From: an uncultured Caldilineaceae bacterium
GTDB taxonomy: Bacteria > Chloroflexota > Anaerolineae > Caldilineales > Caldilineaceae
DNA: 64,000 bases
Reading direction: 5' to 3'
Assembly (NCBI GenBank): GCA_951812725.1
Contig: OX638330.1
Location: 3,162,001-3,226,000, forward strand
How positions within the stretch are numbered: position 1 is the first letter of the stretch; the number at the start of each line of letters is the position of its first letter. The translations under genes and the position numbers were made by a program. The notes under the pieces were generated by a model. It saw nothing but the letters and a program-made list of their open reading frames with translations. It did no database searches and was not told where the DNA came from. Of the stretch, positions 1 through 7,557 are shown piece by piece.

Positions 1-1
1 C

Positions 2-913
2 ACAGAACTAGAAATTCCCGTAATTCCATTCGGCACGCTGGGATTCAGCAACAGTTTCGGTTTCGTCAGCGACGAGGATGCCGTAGCCCTGATCAAACAT
101 GCAGTGTCTTTGGGCGCCAATCACTTTGATTGCGCCCGATGCTACGGGGACTCGATGCGCAAGCTGGGCCTGGCCTTGCGCGAGATCCCGCGTCAGGATG
201 TAATCATTACAGGGCGTCTGTGCTGTCACTCGGATGCGCCTTGGGGCGGCTATCAAGGCGCGGGGGAGGCGGACTACTCAGCCGAACGCGCCGTCCGCGA
301 CGTGGAGGACCAGTTGGAGCTGCTCGGGACCGACTACTTCGACGGCATTATGATCCACGACCCCAATCGAATCGAACCCACGCTGGCCAGAGACGGTTCG
401 CTTGCCGGTTTGCTTCAACTCAAGGCACAAGGCCTGGTGCGTAACGTTGGATACGGGATGGAACCGCACGACTTTCACTTGCAAGCAATTGCAACGGGCG
501 ACGTCGACCTGGTCCTTTGCTTTAACGACTATAATCTCGTCCGCCGGACGGCCGCGGACACGGTATTTCCTGCAGCTGCCGACGCCGATGTAGGCGTCTT
601 AAATGGCTGGGCAATCCTGCGCGGCCTGTTGACCGGGGCCGACATTGACGAGGTGCTTGCGCAACGACGATACAGGAGAGACGACGCCGCGGAGGCTGCC
701 CGCGCTTACTGGAACTGGTGTCGGGAGGAACAGATCGATCTATTGCAGTTGGCAATCCAGTTCTGCCTGCGAGAAAAACGCATCCATGGTAATCCTATCG
801 GCAGCCTAAATGTAGAACAGTTGGAGGCCAACATTCGCGCCGCGTCGACGCCTCTGGACGAAGGCATTTGGACCAGATTCCAGGAAAGGTTCGGAGCCGG
901 GGCGCGACAGTGA
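2..913 (+). CDS. aldo/keto reductase, 5' end outside window
   Basis: The reading frame is open from base 2 and matches residues 16 onward of the next gene (1008-1964), so this is a full-length paralogue whose first codons lie before the window. An internal ATG at 104 is not the start. The fold is an NAD(P)H-dependent (alpha/beta)8 aldo/keto reductase, as seen from FDCARCYGDS (catalytic Asp and Tyr), a later IHDP with the tetrad His, and a C-terminal GNPIGS segment. The tetrad Lys position reads Arg (ITGRLCC). It is probably cytosolic and reduces or oxidises a sugar-like or other carbonyl. It forms a tandem pair with the gene 94 bases downstream. The substrate cannot be told from sequence. Confidence 0.85.
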   Translation, partial: TELEIPVIPFGTLGFSNSFGFVSDEDAVALIKHAVSLGANHFDCARCYGDSMRKLGLALREIPRQDVIITGRLCCHSDAPWGGYQGAGEADYSAERAVRDVEDQLELLGTDYFDGIMIHDPNRIEPTLARDGSLAGLLQLKAQGLVRNVGYGMEPHDFHLQAIATGDVDLVLCFNDYNLVRRTAADTVFPAAADADVGVLNGWAILRGLLTGADIDEVLAQRRYRRDDAAEAARAYWNWCREEQIDLLQLAIQFCLREKRIHGNPIGSLNVEQLEANIRAASTPLDEGIWTRFQERFGAGARQ

Positions 914-1007
914 GGTGTTGGGAGCAATTCAGTCGTCCCACAGTGCAGGTCGTGTTGCAGGACGCTTCGAAGAATTATACCCGTGAAGCCAACCCAGGAG
1001 GCAAGCA

Positions 1008-1964
1008 ATGACTCAAACCCCACCGCCGGTGCCGCGCCGCCGGCTCGGCCGGACTGAACTCTCAGTACCCGTAATTCCCTTCGGCACGCAGGGGTTCGGC
1101 AACCATTTCGGCTTTGTCAGCGATGAGGATGCTGTTGCTCTCATCAAACATGCCGTGTCGCTGGGCGTCAATCATTTTGACTGCGCCCGCTGTTACGGGG
1201 ATTCGCTGCGCAAGTTGGGTCTGGCCCTGCGCGAGATCCCGCGCGAGGATGTCATTGTCACGGGCCGTCTCTGCTGCCACTCGAATGCGTCGTGGGGCGG
1301 CTACCGGGGTGACGGCGAGGCCGACTATTCGGCCGAACGGGTGACGCGGGACGTGGAGGACCAGCTAGAAATCCTGGGCACTGATTACTTCGACGGCATG
1401 CTGATCCACGACCCGAAACGCATCGAACCAACCCTGGCTAAAGACGGCACACTGGCCGGCCTGCTGCAGCTGAAGGCGAAGGGGCTGGTGCGAAACGCGG
1501 GATACGGGATGCGTGAGCACCATTTCCACCAGGAGGCGATCGCGACCGGCGACGTCGATCTTATTCTGTGCTTCAATGATTACAACCTCATCCGGCAGAC
1601 TGCCACCGGGACCGTTCTGCCGGCGGCGGCCGCGGCCGACGTTGGCGTAATGAACGGCTGGTCGATCCTGCGGGGGTTGCTGACCGGCGTGGATATCGAC
1701 AAGGCAAGAGAGCAGGGGCGTTACCGGAACGATCAGGATGTTGACGCGGCCCGCAGTATCTGGCAGTGGTGCCGCGAAGAGCAGATTGACCTCTTACAAC
1801 TGGCGATCCAGTTCTGCCTTCGCGAAGATCGCATCCACGGCAACCCGATCGGCAGCTTGAACGCGGAGCAGCTGGAGGCGAATATTCGGGCCGCGGCGAC
1901 GCCGGTGGACGAAAGTGTTTGGGGGAGGTTTGAGGGGGTATTCGGTGGCGGCGCGCAGATGTAG
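1008..1964 (+). CDS. aldo/keto reductase, tandem paralogue
   Basis: A 318-residue protein with an ATG preceded by GGAGG at about 9 bases. It is nearly colinear with the truncated gene upstream, so the two are a recent tandem duplicate. Visible tetrad residues are Asp58 and Tyr63 (FDCARCYG) and His134 (IHDP), but the expected Lys is Arg87 in VTGRLCC. The same change in both copies argues for a real subfamily trait. The family reduces aldehydes and ketones with NAD(P)H; several bacterial members act on sugars or aryl alcohols. It lies upstream of a carbohydrate ABC transporter module, which suggests sugar handling by inference only. The reaction could be altered if the Arg does not replace the Lys. 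Confidence 0.85.
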   Translation: MTQTPPPVPRRRLGRTELSVPVIPFGTQGFGNHFGFVSDEDAVALIKHAVSLGVNHFDCARCYGDSLRKLGLALREIPREDVIVTGRLCCHSNASWGGYRGDGEADYSAERVTRDVEDQLEILGTDYFDGMLIHDPKRIEPTLAKDGTLAGLLQLKAKGLVRNAGYGMREHHFHQEAIATGDVDLILCFNDYNLIRQTATGTVLPAAAAADVGVMNGWSILRGLLTGVDIDKAREQGRYRNDQDVDAARSIWQWCREEQIDLLQLAIQFCLREDRIHGNPIGSLNAEQLEANIRAAATPVDESVWGRFEGVFGGGAQM

Positions 1965-2340
1965 GGCGGCATAGCGGTGGGAGATGCCGCCGGATTTCCC
2001 CGATCCAATAGCACATTTTTCGACTCTTCTGGGGCATAGAGCTTGCTGCCGATTCTTCTGTAAGCAGATACCCCGCGCCTTGTGACCTGATTTCTTTATT
2101 TTGGAATTAGGGTGAGTACATGTCGCCTCCGTTTCTTGTACCCGGCCTGTAAAAAACCGTTTGACACAACAATTGTCATTGTAATATCATTACATTTACG
2201 CTGACGGCAAAGTAAGCCTTCTCAGCCCGTCGCACTGAATCCACTTGATGGCCCGGCCGCTACCGCACTCTCCAATACGGTATTCGCATGCAGACGTATA
2301 CATTGTCAGGCAGACCTCTTACCCAAGGAGAAAAACAGCC
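1965..2340 (+). other. intergenic leader before first sugar-binding protein
   Basis: 376 bases without a credible gene. An in-frame ATG at 2245 precedes the next gene, but the sequence before 2341 does not look coding and lacks a ribosome site. It holds the promoter-like pair described separately. No stem-loop with a T-tract was seen after the reductase gene. Confidence 0.6.
2161..2190 (+). promoter_or_regulatory. sigma-70-like promoter, SBP copy 1
   Basis: TTGACA at 2161-2166 and TATCAT at 2185-2190 are separated by 18 bases. The same two hexamers with the same 18-base spacing and a similar A-rich upstream run occur at 4742-4771 before the second SBP copy. Conservation between two otherwise diverged leaders supports function. 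Confidence 0.6.
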
Positions 2341-3897
2341 ATGCAGAAAAGACAGTTCAGCAGACGCGGATTCTTGACCCTGGCAGGCGCGACGGGCGGC
2401 GCGGCAGTTCTCGCGGCCTGTGCACCCGTGGAAGCGCCGGTTGACCAGGCGGCCGCTTCCGACTCGGGAGAGGCGATGCCAGATGTCGAGCCAGTTACGG
2501 TGCGGGCGTGGATGGGCGAGCGCTACACACCGACACCATGGACCAGCCGTTCGGCCGAGCACGCAATCGTCATAAACGCGCCGCGTATTCTGGCCGAGCG
2601 CTACACCGAGCTAAACCCTGGAACTGAGATCGTATACGAAGAAGGTTCCGCCGGCGAGGACGAATTCGCCTGGCTCACTGCCGGCGCGGCCGCGGGAACG
2701 GCGCCGAACCTGGTGCGCAGTGCGCACAATTTCGCTGTCCAGAACGGTTGGGCGGTACCAATGGACGACTTTCTCGCCCAGCCCAACCGCTACGCGCCGC
2801 AGTATGATGGGTGGATAGACATTTTCTGGCCCACCTTCATGAACTCGCTCATTCAGCCGGATGGGAAGATCTACAGTGCACCAATTGACAACATCTGGCC
2901 CAACATCCAAGTCGGCCTCGCTTACAACAAAGAGTTGCTCGATGAACTGGGCCTGGATCCGCCTGGCACCTGGTCTGCCGAAATGGAGGTGGCCAAGGCT
3001 TTGAAGGAGGCCGGAGGCGGGTTGGCTCCCTGGCCGAACGAGGCAGCCAGAGGCGACCTCTGGGCTTTAGCGCTGCAGATCCTGCCGTCAATGATGCAGA
3101 CGGTCTGCCCGGATATGGACCTCAACGGCGATAAGTTCGTTGGTATCGAAGAGGCCTTGCCCGCTTACCGCGCCGGTATCATCGGACCGAACACGCCGAT
3201 CTATAAACGCGCCTTTGCCGAAATGTACGAACTGGCCAGCTACTGGATTGACGGTTTCAACACAGTCGATGTCGATCAGCTATGGCGTCAAGGTGACATC
3301 GGCTTGCGCTATTCGGGTACATGGGAGTTCTCGCAACTGGCCAACGACCCCAATGTCACCTTTGAGCGCGGCTTCCTGCCGCCTCCGCTGCCGAATAGCA
3401 TGGACATCCCAGCAACCGACACATTGCCGGGCGCCACCGACCCGCCGCGCACGACAGCCGGTGATGGAACTGTGCCGGGGGATGTGCTGAAGGCCGAACA
3501 GGGAACAGAGTTTGTCGCCATGGCGTCCTCGACTGAAAAGGATGGCAACCTGGACGAGTCGATCGATGTCTGGATGTTCATCACGGAACCGCAGAACAAT
3601 GCCTTTATGGTCAACGAGAATCAGTCGCGCATCTCTTCGGCCAGGGACGCCCCGCTCGGATCGATCTGGTCGGAGATCGCCACCTTCAAGTTGCCCCTGT
3701 ACGATTACACCATCGTCTGGTGGGGCCAGGGCTGGTACTGGGACAGGGACAACTTCATGCGGTGGCGGCCGGTCTTTGTCGAATGGATTACAGGCCAGAT
3801 CGATGAAGAGACCTTCTTCCGGCGGCAAGAAGAAGAGTTTGCCGCCGGCGCGCAGCGTTATGAAGAAATTCTGAAGGAGCAGACCTCCGACAGCTAG
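2341..3897 (+). CDS. carbohydrate ABC substrate-binding lipoprotein (family 1), copy 1
   Basis: A 518-residue extracytoplasmic binding protein. The ATG at 2341 was chosen over one at 2245 because AAGGAG sits just before it and it begins a textbook export signal: twin arginines in SRRGFL at residues 7-12, a hydrophobic stretch, then the lipobox LAAC with Cys27. This points to Tat export of a folded protein and lipid anchoring. The body matches long MalE-like family 1 solute-binding proteins (sugars or glycosides), with a large Trp- and Tyr-rich C-terminal half. Two further copies follow at 4925 and 7558 and share blocks such as DMDLNGDKFVGIEEALPA. Permeases appear only after the third copy. 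The ligand is unknown. Confidence 0.9.
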   Translation: MQKRQFSRRGFLTLAGATGGAAVLAACAPVEAPVDQAAASDSGEAMPDVEPVTVRAWMGERYTPTPWTSRSAEHAIVINAPRILAERYTELNPGTEIVYEEGSAGEDEFAWLTAGAAAGTAPNLVRSAHNFAVQNGWAVPMDDFLAQPNRYAPQYDGWIDIFWPTFMNSLIQPDGKIYSAPIDNIWPNIQVGLAYNKELLDELGLDPPGTWSAEMEVAKALKEAGGGLAPWPNEAARGDLWALALQILPSMMQTVCPDMDLNGDKFVGIEEALPAYRAGIIGPNTPIYKRAFAEMYELASYWIDGFNTVDVDQLWRQGDIGLRYSGTWEFSQLANDPNVTFERGFLPPPLPNSMDIPATDTLPGATDPPRTTAGDGTVPGDVLKAEQGTEFVAMASSTEKDGNLDESIDVWMFITEPQNNAFMVNENQSRISSARDAPLGSIWSEIATFKLPLYDYTIVWWGQGWYWDRDNFMRWRPVFVEWITGQIDEETFFRRQEEEFAAGAQRYEEILKEQTSDS

Positions 3898-3912
3898 GAA
3901 TTAGTATGAACC

Positions 3913-3945
3913 GGTGGTCAATGCTCTGGTCAGGCATTGGCCACC
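3913..3945 (+). terminator. stem-loop after SBP copy 1
   Basis: Arms 3913-3924 and 3934-3945 form a 12-pair stem with one G-T pair and a 9-base loop. There is no T-tract, so it more likely stabilises the SBP transcript or lowers read-through than terminates. The stem after SBP copy 2 has the same shape, with A-T pairs changed to G-C or G-T. Confidence 0.6.
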
Positions 3946-3984
3946 GTCCTCGGACTACTGGTCGCTAATCTCCGGTTTTTGCCA

Positions 3985-4239
3985 ATGATGGGAAGATGCC
4001 GGCTGCTTGCGGCTGTCGCGGTGGATTGAGCGCAGGCACAGGATCGTTTGCGCAACATCAACATCTCCGAAGAGTTCGACCAGCCCCAAGTCATCACTGA
4101 CGGATAAGGCTCGATCATTCTGAACGTGCGCGTGACTGAGGACGGAAAGGCGCGCGGCAACGCACTGCTTCAGGCACGGCTCGAATCCGGAGGGGGCATC
4201 ATCATCCCGGAGTGGAACAATACTAAGGCAGACGGACCT
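3985..4239 (+). pseudogene. decayed copy of the small Ig-like secreted protein
   Basis: Read from the ATG at 3985, the frame matches the intact 9216-9653 protein through SEEFDQPQVI, NVRVTEDGKARGNALLQ and LESGGG-IIPEW. It carries two in-frame stops: a TGA after codon 14 where the others have Tyr, and a TAA replacing the Lys of ADGK. About eight residues of the signal-peptide hydrophobic core are missing. Similarity stops at 4239, just after the IPEW block, so the C-terminal half is also gone. It sits in the same place after SBP copy 1 as the truncated and intact copies do after copies 2 and 3. Confidence 0.85.
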
Positions 4240-4356
4240 AAAGGGGTGCATCCCAGATTCTTGGACAGCCGCTGTCTGAATCAAGAGTGGTCAGTGCTTC
4301 GTTTTTTGTGACCCCTCCCGTACAAGGAACTTAGATAGGGAATGGACAGGACAGTT

Positions 4357-4665
4357 GTAGCAAGATATTCATGCCATCGGCCCTCTTTTTGGCGCCATGC
4401 TTGACCAACCCTTCAGCGCTAGCACCATTCAGGATTTCTTCGCAACATCGTTGGTTGGCGGCAGGCACACTGCCAGGCAGGCGCACCGCTGCGAAGAAGG
4501 CGCACCGGTGGGTGAGGCATGTTTTTGGAGGGGGGCGTTGCGGGGGCGCAGCCCCTGCACAAGGGAGGGCCGAAGGCCCGACCGCCATAAAAGAGAAATA
4601 AGGAGCGGGAGATCGCCTCGGTCGCCCTGTGCAAGGTCGCGAATTGATTGTGGCTGAGAAGTTGC
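4357..4665. mobile_element. MITE-like dispersed element, copy 1 (eroded left end)
   Basis: The right end TGGCTGAGAAGTTGC (to 4665) and the GC-rich core at about 4530-4587 match the other copies, as do internal blocks CTTGACCA and CCATTCAGG. The left inverted repeat is degraded; GTAGCAAGA at 4357 is the best candidate, and no clear target duplication remains. It is probably the oldest full-length copy. It lies between the pseudogene and the promoter of SBP copy 2. Confidence 0.65.
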
Positions 4666-4741
4666 GGATTTTCTGGGACGGCGAAATAGGGCGCAACGAA
4701 TCGACACGATAGTGTGGGATGCACCCGCCAAAAAATATCGT

Positions 4742-4771
4742 TTGACATGAGAGCGATTGTTAACTTATCAT
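4742..4771 (+). promoter_or_regulatory. sigma-70-like promoter, SBP copy 2
   Basis: TTGACA (4742-4747), an 18-base spacer and TATCAT (4766-4771), identical in hexamers and spacing to the promoter before SBP copy 1. It lies 77 bases beyond the MITE-like element, leaving a leader of about 150 bases. Confidence 0.6.
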
Positions 4772-4924
4772 GCCTCGAACACGGCTTGAAGGGGGAGATT
4801 ACCTGACACCTCTCGCCGAACCCAGCGGATGGCTCGACCACTCCCGCACTCACCAACCTTGTCCTCGTATTCCGCAATCGTAGACAGTTGTAGTTAAAGC
4901 CTTTACCTAAGGAGAGTTACGACC

Positions 4925-6481
4925 ATGCAGAAGAGACAGTTAAGCAGGCGCGGATTTTTGTCCCTGGCAGGCGCAACCGGCGGCGCCGCGTTACTGGCGG
5001 CCTGTACTGTGGAAGTTGACGTCGACCAGGGAGCGACAACAGACAGTTCAAGCGAGGCGATGCCCGATGTCGACCGCGTCCCGGTGCGCGTATGGATTGG
5101 CGGCAGTTACACGCCGACGGAATGGACCAGCCGTTCAGCCGAAAATCCGATCGTCGTGAACGCGCCGCGCATCCTCGCAGAGCGCTATCACGAGGAGAAC
5201 CCCGGCACAGAGATCGTGTACGAAGAGGGCCCTGGCGGCGAGGATTATTTCGCCTGGTTGACCGCGGGAGCGACGGCAGGCACGGCGCCCAACCTGGTGC
5301 GCAGCACGCACAATTTTGCAGTGCAGAACGGTTGGGCCGTACCGATGGACGACTACCTGGCCCAGCCCAACCGCTACGCGCCGGACTATGACTCCTGGAT
5401 GGACATTTTCTATCCTGCCTTTATGAACTCGCTGATTCAGCCGGATGGCAAAATCTATTGCGCGCCAATCGACAACATCTGGCCCAATGTCGAGGTCGGC
5501 CTGGCTTACAACAAGGAAACGCTCGACAGCATGGGCCTGGAGCCGCCAGCGACGTGGAGCGCACAGATGGAGGTGTCCCAGGCGCTGAAAGAAGCTGGCG
5601 ACGGACTGGCGCCCTGGCAGGTCGAGCAGGGGACCGGCAACCTGTGGCCGCTGGCACTGCAGATCCTGCCCTCGATGATGCAACCTGTCTGTCCGGATAT
5701 GGACCTTAATGGGGACAAATTTGTTGGCGTAGATGAGGCGCTCCCGGCCTACCGCGCCGGCATCATCGGTCCGAATACGCCGATTTACAAGCGCGCTTTT
5801 GAGGAAATGTACGAGCTGGCAACCTACTGGATCGACGGATTCAACACGGTCGACATCGACCTGCTTTGGCGAGAGGGAAAGGTGGGACTGCGTTATTCGG
5901 GGTCTTGGGAGTTTTCCCGCATGGCCAATGACCCCAACATAACTTTCGAGAGAGGCTTCCTGCCGCCGCCGCTCCCCAACAGCAGTGAAATCCCAGCGAC
6001 GGACAGCACGCCCGGCGCCACCGATCCGCCGCGCACGACTGCCGGTGACGGAACGGTGCCCGGCGATCTGCTGACCGCCATTCAGGGATCAGAGTATGTC
6101 ACGATGGCATCCTCGACTGAAAAGGACGCCAATCTGGAACAGACGGTTGATTTCTGGATGTTCCTTACCGAACCGCAGAACAACTCATTCCTCGTCAATG
6201 AGAACCAGGCTCGCATTTCTTCGGCCATGGACGGGACGCTCGGATCGATTTGGCAGGAGATTGCCACTTTTGAATTGCCTCTCTATGAATATGCCATCGC
6301 CTGGTGGGGACAGGGCTGGTATTGGGACAATGACAACTTCATGCGATGGCGGCCTGTCTTCATCGAATGGATTACCGGCCAGATCGATGAAGCGACCTTC
6401 TATGAGCGGCAGGAGGAGGAGTTTGCCGCAGGCGCGCAGCGCTATGAGGAAATTCTGGAAGAGCAGACGGACGACAGCTAG
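4925..6481 (+). CDS. carbohydrate ABC substrate-binding lipoprotein (family 1), copy 2
   Basis: 518 residues with an AAGGAG ribosome site before ATG 4925. The twin-arginine signal SRRGFL is at residues 7-12 and the lipobox LAAC has Cys27, so it is a Tat-exported lipoprotein. It is the closest relative of copy 1, colinear over the whole length, with charge and side-chain differences scattered through the body. This pattern suggests selected divergence rather than decay, perhaps different ligands. It has its own promoter and is followed by a stem-loop and a truncated Ig-like gene. No permease is adjacent, so it probably feeds the MalF/MalG-type pair at 9671-11591. An ATPase of the MsmX/UgpC kind is not in the window. 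Confidence 0.9.
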   Translation: MQKRQLSRRGFLSLAGATGGAALLAACTVEVDVDQGATTDSSSEAMPDVDRVPVRVWIGGSYTPTEWTSRSAENPIVVNAPRILAERYHEENPGTEIVYEEGPGGEDYFAWLTAGATAGTAPNLVRSTHNFAVQNGWAVPMDDYLAQPNRYAPDYDSWMDIFYPAFMNSLIQPDGKIYCAPIDNIWPNVEVGLAYNKETLDSMGLEPPATWSAQMEVSQALKEAGDGLAPWQVEQGTGNLWPLALQILPSMMQPVCPDMDLNGDKFVGVDEALPAYRAGIIGPNTPIYKRAFEEMYELATYWIDGFNTVDIDLLWREGKVGLRYSGSWEFSRMANDPNITFERGFLPPPLPNSSEIPATDSTPGATDPPRTTAGDGTVPGDLLTAIQGSEYVTMASSTEKDANLEQTVDFWMFLTEPQNNSFLVNENQARISSAMDGTLGSIWQEIATFELPLYEYAIAWWGQGWYWDNDNFMRWRPVFIEWITGQIDEATFYERQEEEFAAGAQRYEEILEEQTDDS

Positions 6482-6496
6482 GAATTCGCATGAACC

Positions 6497-6529
6497 GGTG
6501 GTCGGTGCTCTGGTCCGGCATCGGCCACC
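6497..6529 (+). terminator. stem-loop after SBP copy 2
   Basis: GGTGGTCGGTGC and GCATCGGCCACC form a 12-pair stem with a 9-base loop, 15 bases after the stop. Compared with the stem after copy 1, both arms changed together so pairing is kept. There is no T-tract. Confidence 0.6.
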
Positions 6530-6571
6530 GACCTCGGACTACTGGTCGCAAATTACAGGTTTTTGCCGACA

Positions 6572-6991
6572 ATGGGAAAAGGACGGCTGCTCGCATTCGC
6601 CGTAATTGGATTGCTACTGGCGGCTATTGCGGTTGACTATGTGCAAGCGCAGGCGCGCTTGCCGAACATTTCGATCTCCGGAGAGTTTGACCAGCCCAAG
6701 GTCATCGCCGACGGCAAGAGCTCGATCATTTTGACAGTGCGCGTGACTGAGAATGGTCAGCCGCGCGGTAACGCGCTGCTGCAGGCCTGGCTTGAATCAG
6801 GGGGCGGCCTCTTCATCCCCGAGTGGAACTATACCGGTGAGGACAGGTGGGCGGAGATGGCCGGATCGTTCAGTTCCTCGTGTACCCTTGGACAGATGTT
6901 TAGCAGAAACGCGCTCCCTATACTGGCCGCAACCATCTTCACAGGGCAATCGCATCTGACTTTGGGCAAGGAAATTTTCGGTCGTGTTTGA
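6572..6991 (+). CDS. small secreted Ig-like protein, C-terminally truncated
   Basis: 139 residues from ATG 6572; a TTG at 6563 is a weaker option. A hydrophobic signal (LLAFAVIGLLLAAIAVDYV) is followed by the strand pattern ISGEFDQPKVIADGKSSIIL and LESGGGLFIPEW, close to the intact paralogue at 9216. Similarity is lost after about residue 95. The remaining tail is unrelated, and its last 14 codons plus stop lie inside the inverted-end element at 6947-7193. The paralogue has DADGRAEYTYTP at this point. It is probably a non-functional remnant, although the frame is open. Confidence 0.6.
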   Translation: MGKGRLLAFAVIGLLLAAIAVDYVQAQARLPNISISGEFDQPKVIADGKSSIILTVRVTENGQPRGNALLQAWLESGGGLFIPEWNYTGEDRWAEMAGSFSSSCTLGQMFSRNALPILAATIFTGQSHLTLGKEIFGRV

Positions 6992-7193
6992 CAAGGCAGG
7001 TAATGACAAATAGAGTTCGTTGGCAGATTTTTGAAGAGTAACAGCTATCAGTAAGAAACTGTGAACGACTGCCGGAATGCAGTGAACCCTTCATCAACAC
7101 GCCATAATTGGCGTCATCTGCGCCGCTTTACTCCCTGATTTAACCCTTCTCCAGCGGACTCTTACAAGGTCCTGGCCCGATTAGATGCGATTG
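6947..7193. mobile_element. short element with inverted ends, unit A
   Basis: It begins CAATCGCATCTGA and ends TTAGATGCGATTG, which are inverted copies over 11 bases, with imperfect pairing further in (GGGCAAGG against the complement of TCCTGGCCC). A diverged copy in the same orientation follows at 7213. No credible coding potential. It appears to be a non-autonomous transposable element or a duplicated regulatory repeat. It is unrelated to the GTAACTACT-ended family. Confidence 0.5.
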
Positions 7194-7212
7194 TACTGCT
7201 CCAGGACCAGGG

Positions 7213-7447
7213 CAATCGCATTTATATTTGGGCAAGAAAAGTTGGGTAGTTGCTGAAGAAGCAGGTGATGAAGAAAGTATTCCTTGGCAGATTTTCGAAA
7301 AGTAACGGCTATCGGCCAAAAGGGCCATATTGCGACTGTTGAGAAGCAGTGAAACCTTCATCTACACGCCATATTTCGCAACAGTTGCCCCGAACTTGGC
7401 TTTTTTCGAGCAGTCTCACGAGGTCCTGACCCAATTTGATGCAATTG
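7213..7447. mobile_element. short element with inverted ends, unit B
   Basis: Direct, diverged repeat of unit A. It shares CAATCGCAT at the left, TTGGCAGATTTT, GTAACGGCTATC, CTTCATCTACACGCCATA and a right end ACCCAATTTGATGCAATTG. Its ends are inverted to each other. It ends 110 bases before SBP copy 3, so the promoter of that gene may lie in or next to it. Confidence 0.5.
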
Positions 7448-7557
7448 CTCTCTCCCATGAAAAAACCCCTTTCTAACATGTTGTCCAATGTAGTAAAATT
7501 GAGGCGTCACCACCTATCGACGACGGATTTTTCATGTTACTGAGAGGAGTGTAAACC

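Noticed and set aside
3913..3945. Transposon ends or REP sequence at the SBP stem-loops
   Set aside because: The stems share position but not sequence across the seven genes, unlike a copied repeat.
4357..4665. CRISPR array or tRNA in the repeat-bearing gaps
   Set aside because: Repeats are dispersed by kilobases, 285-306 bases long and lack regular spacers; no cloverleaf was found.
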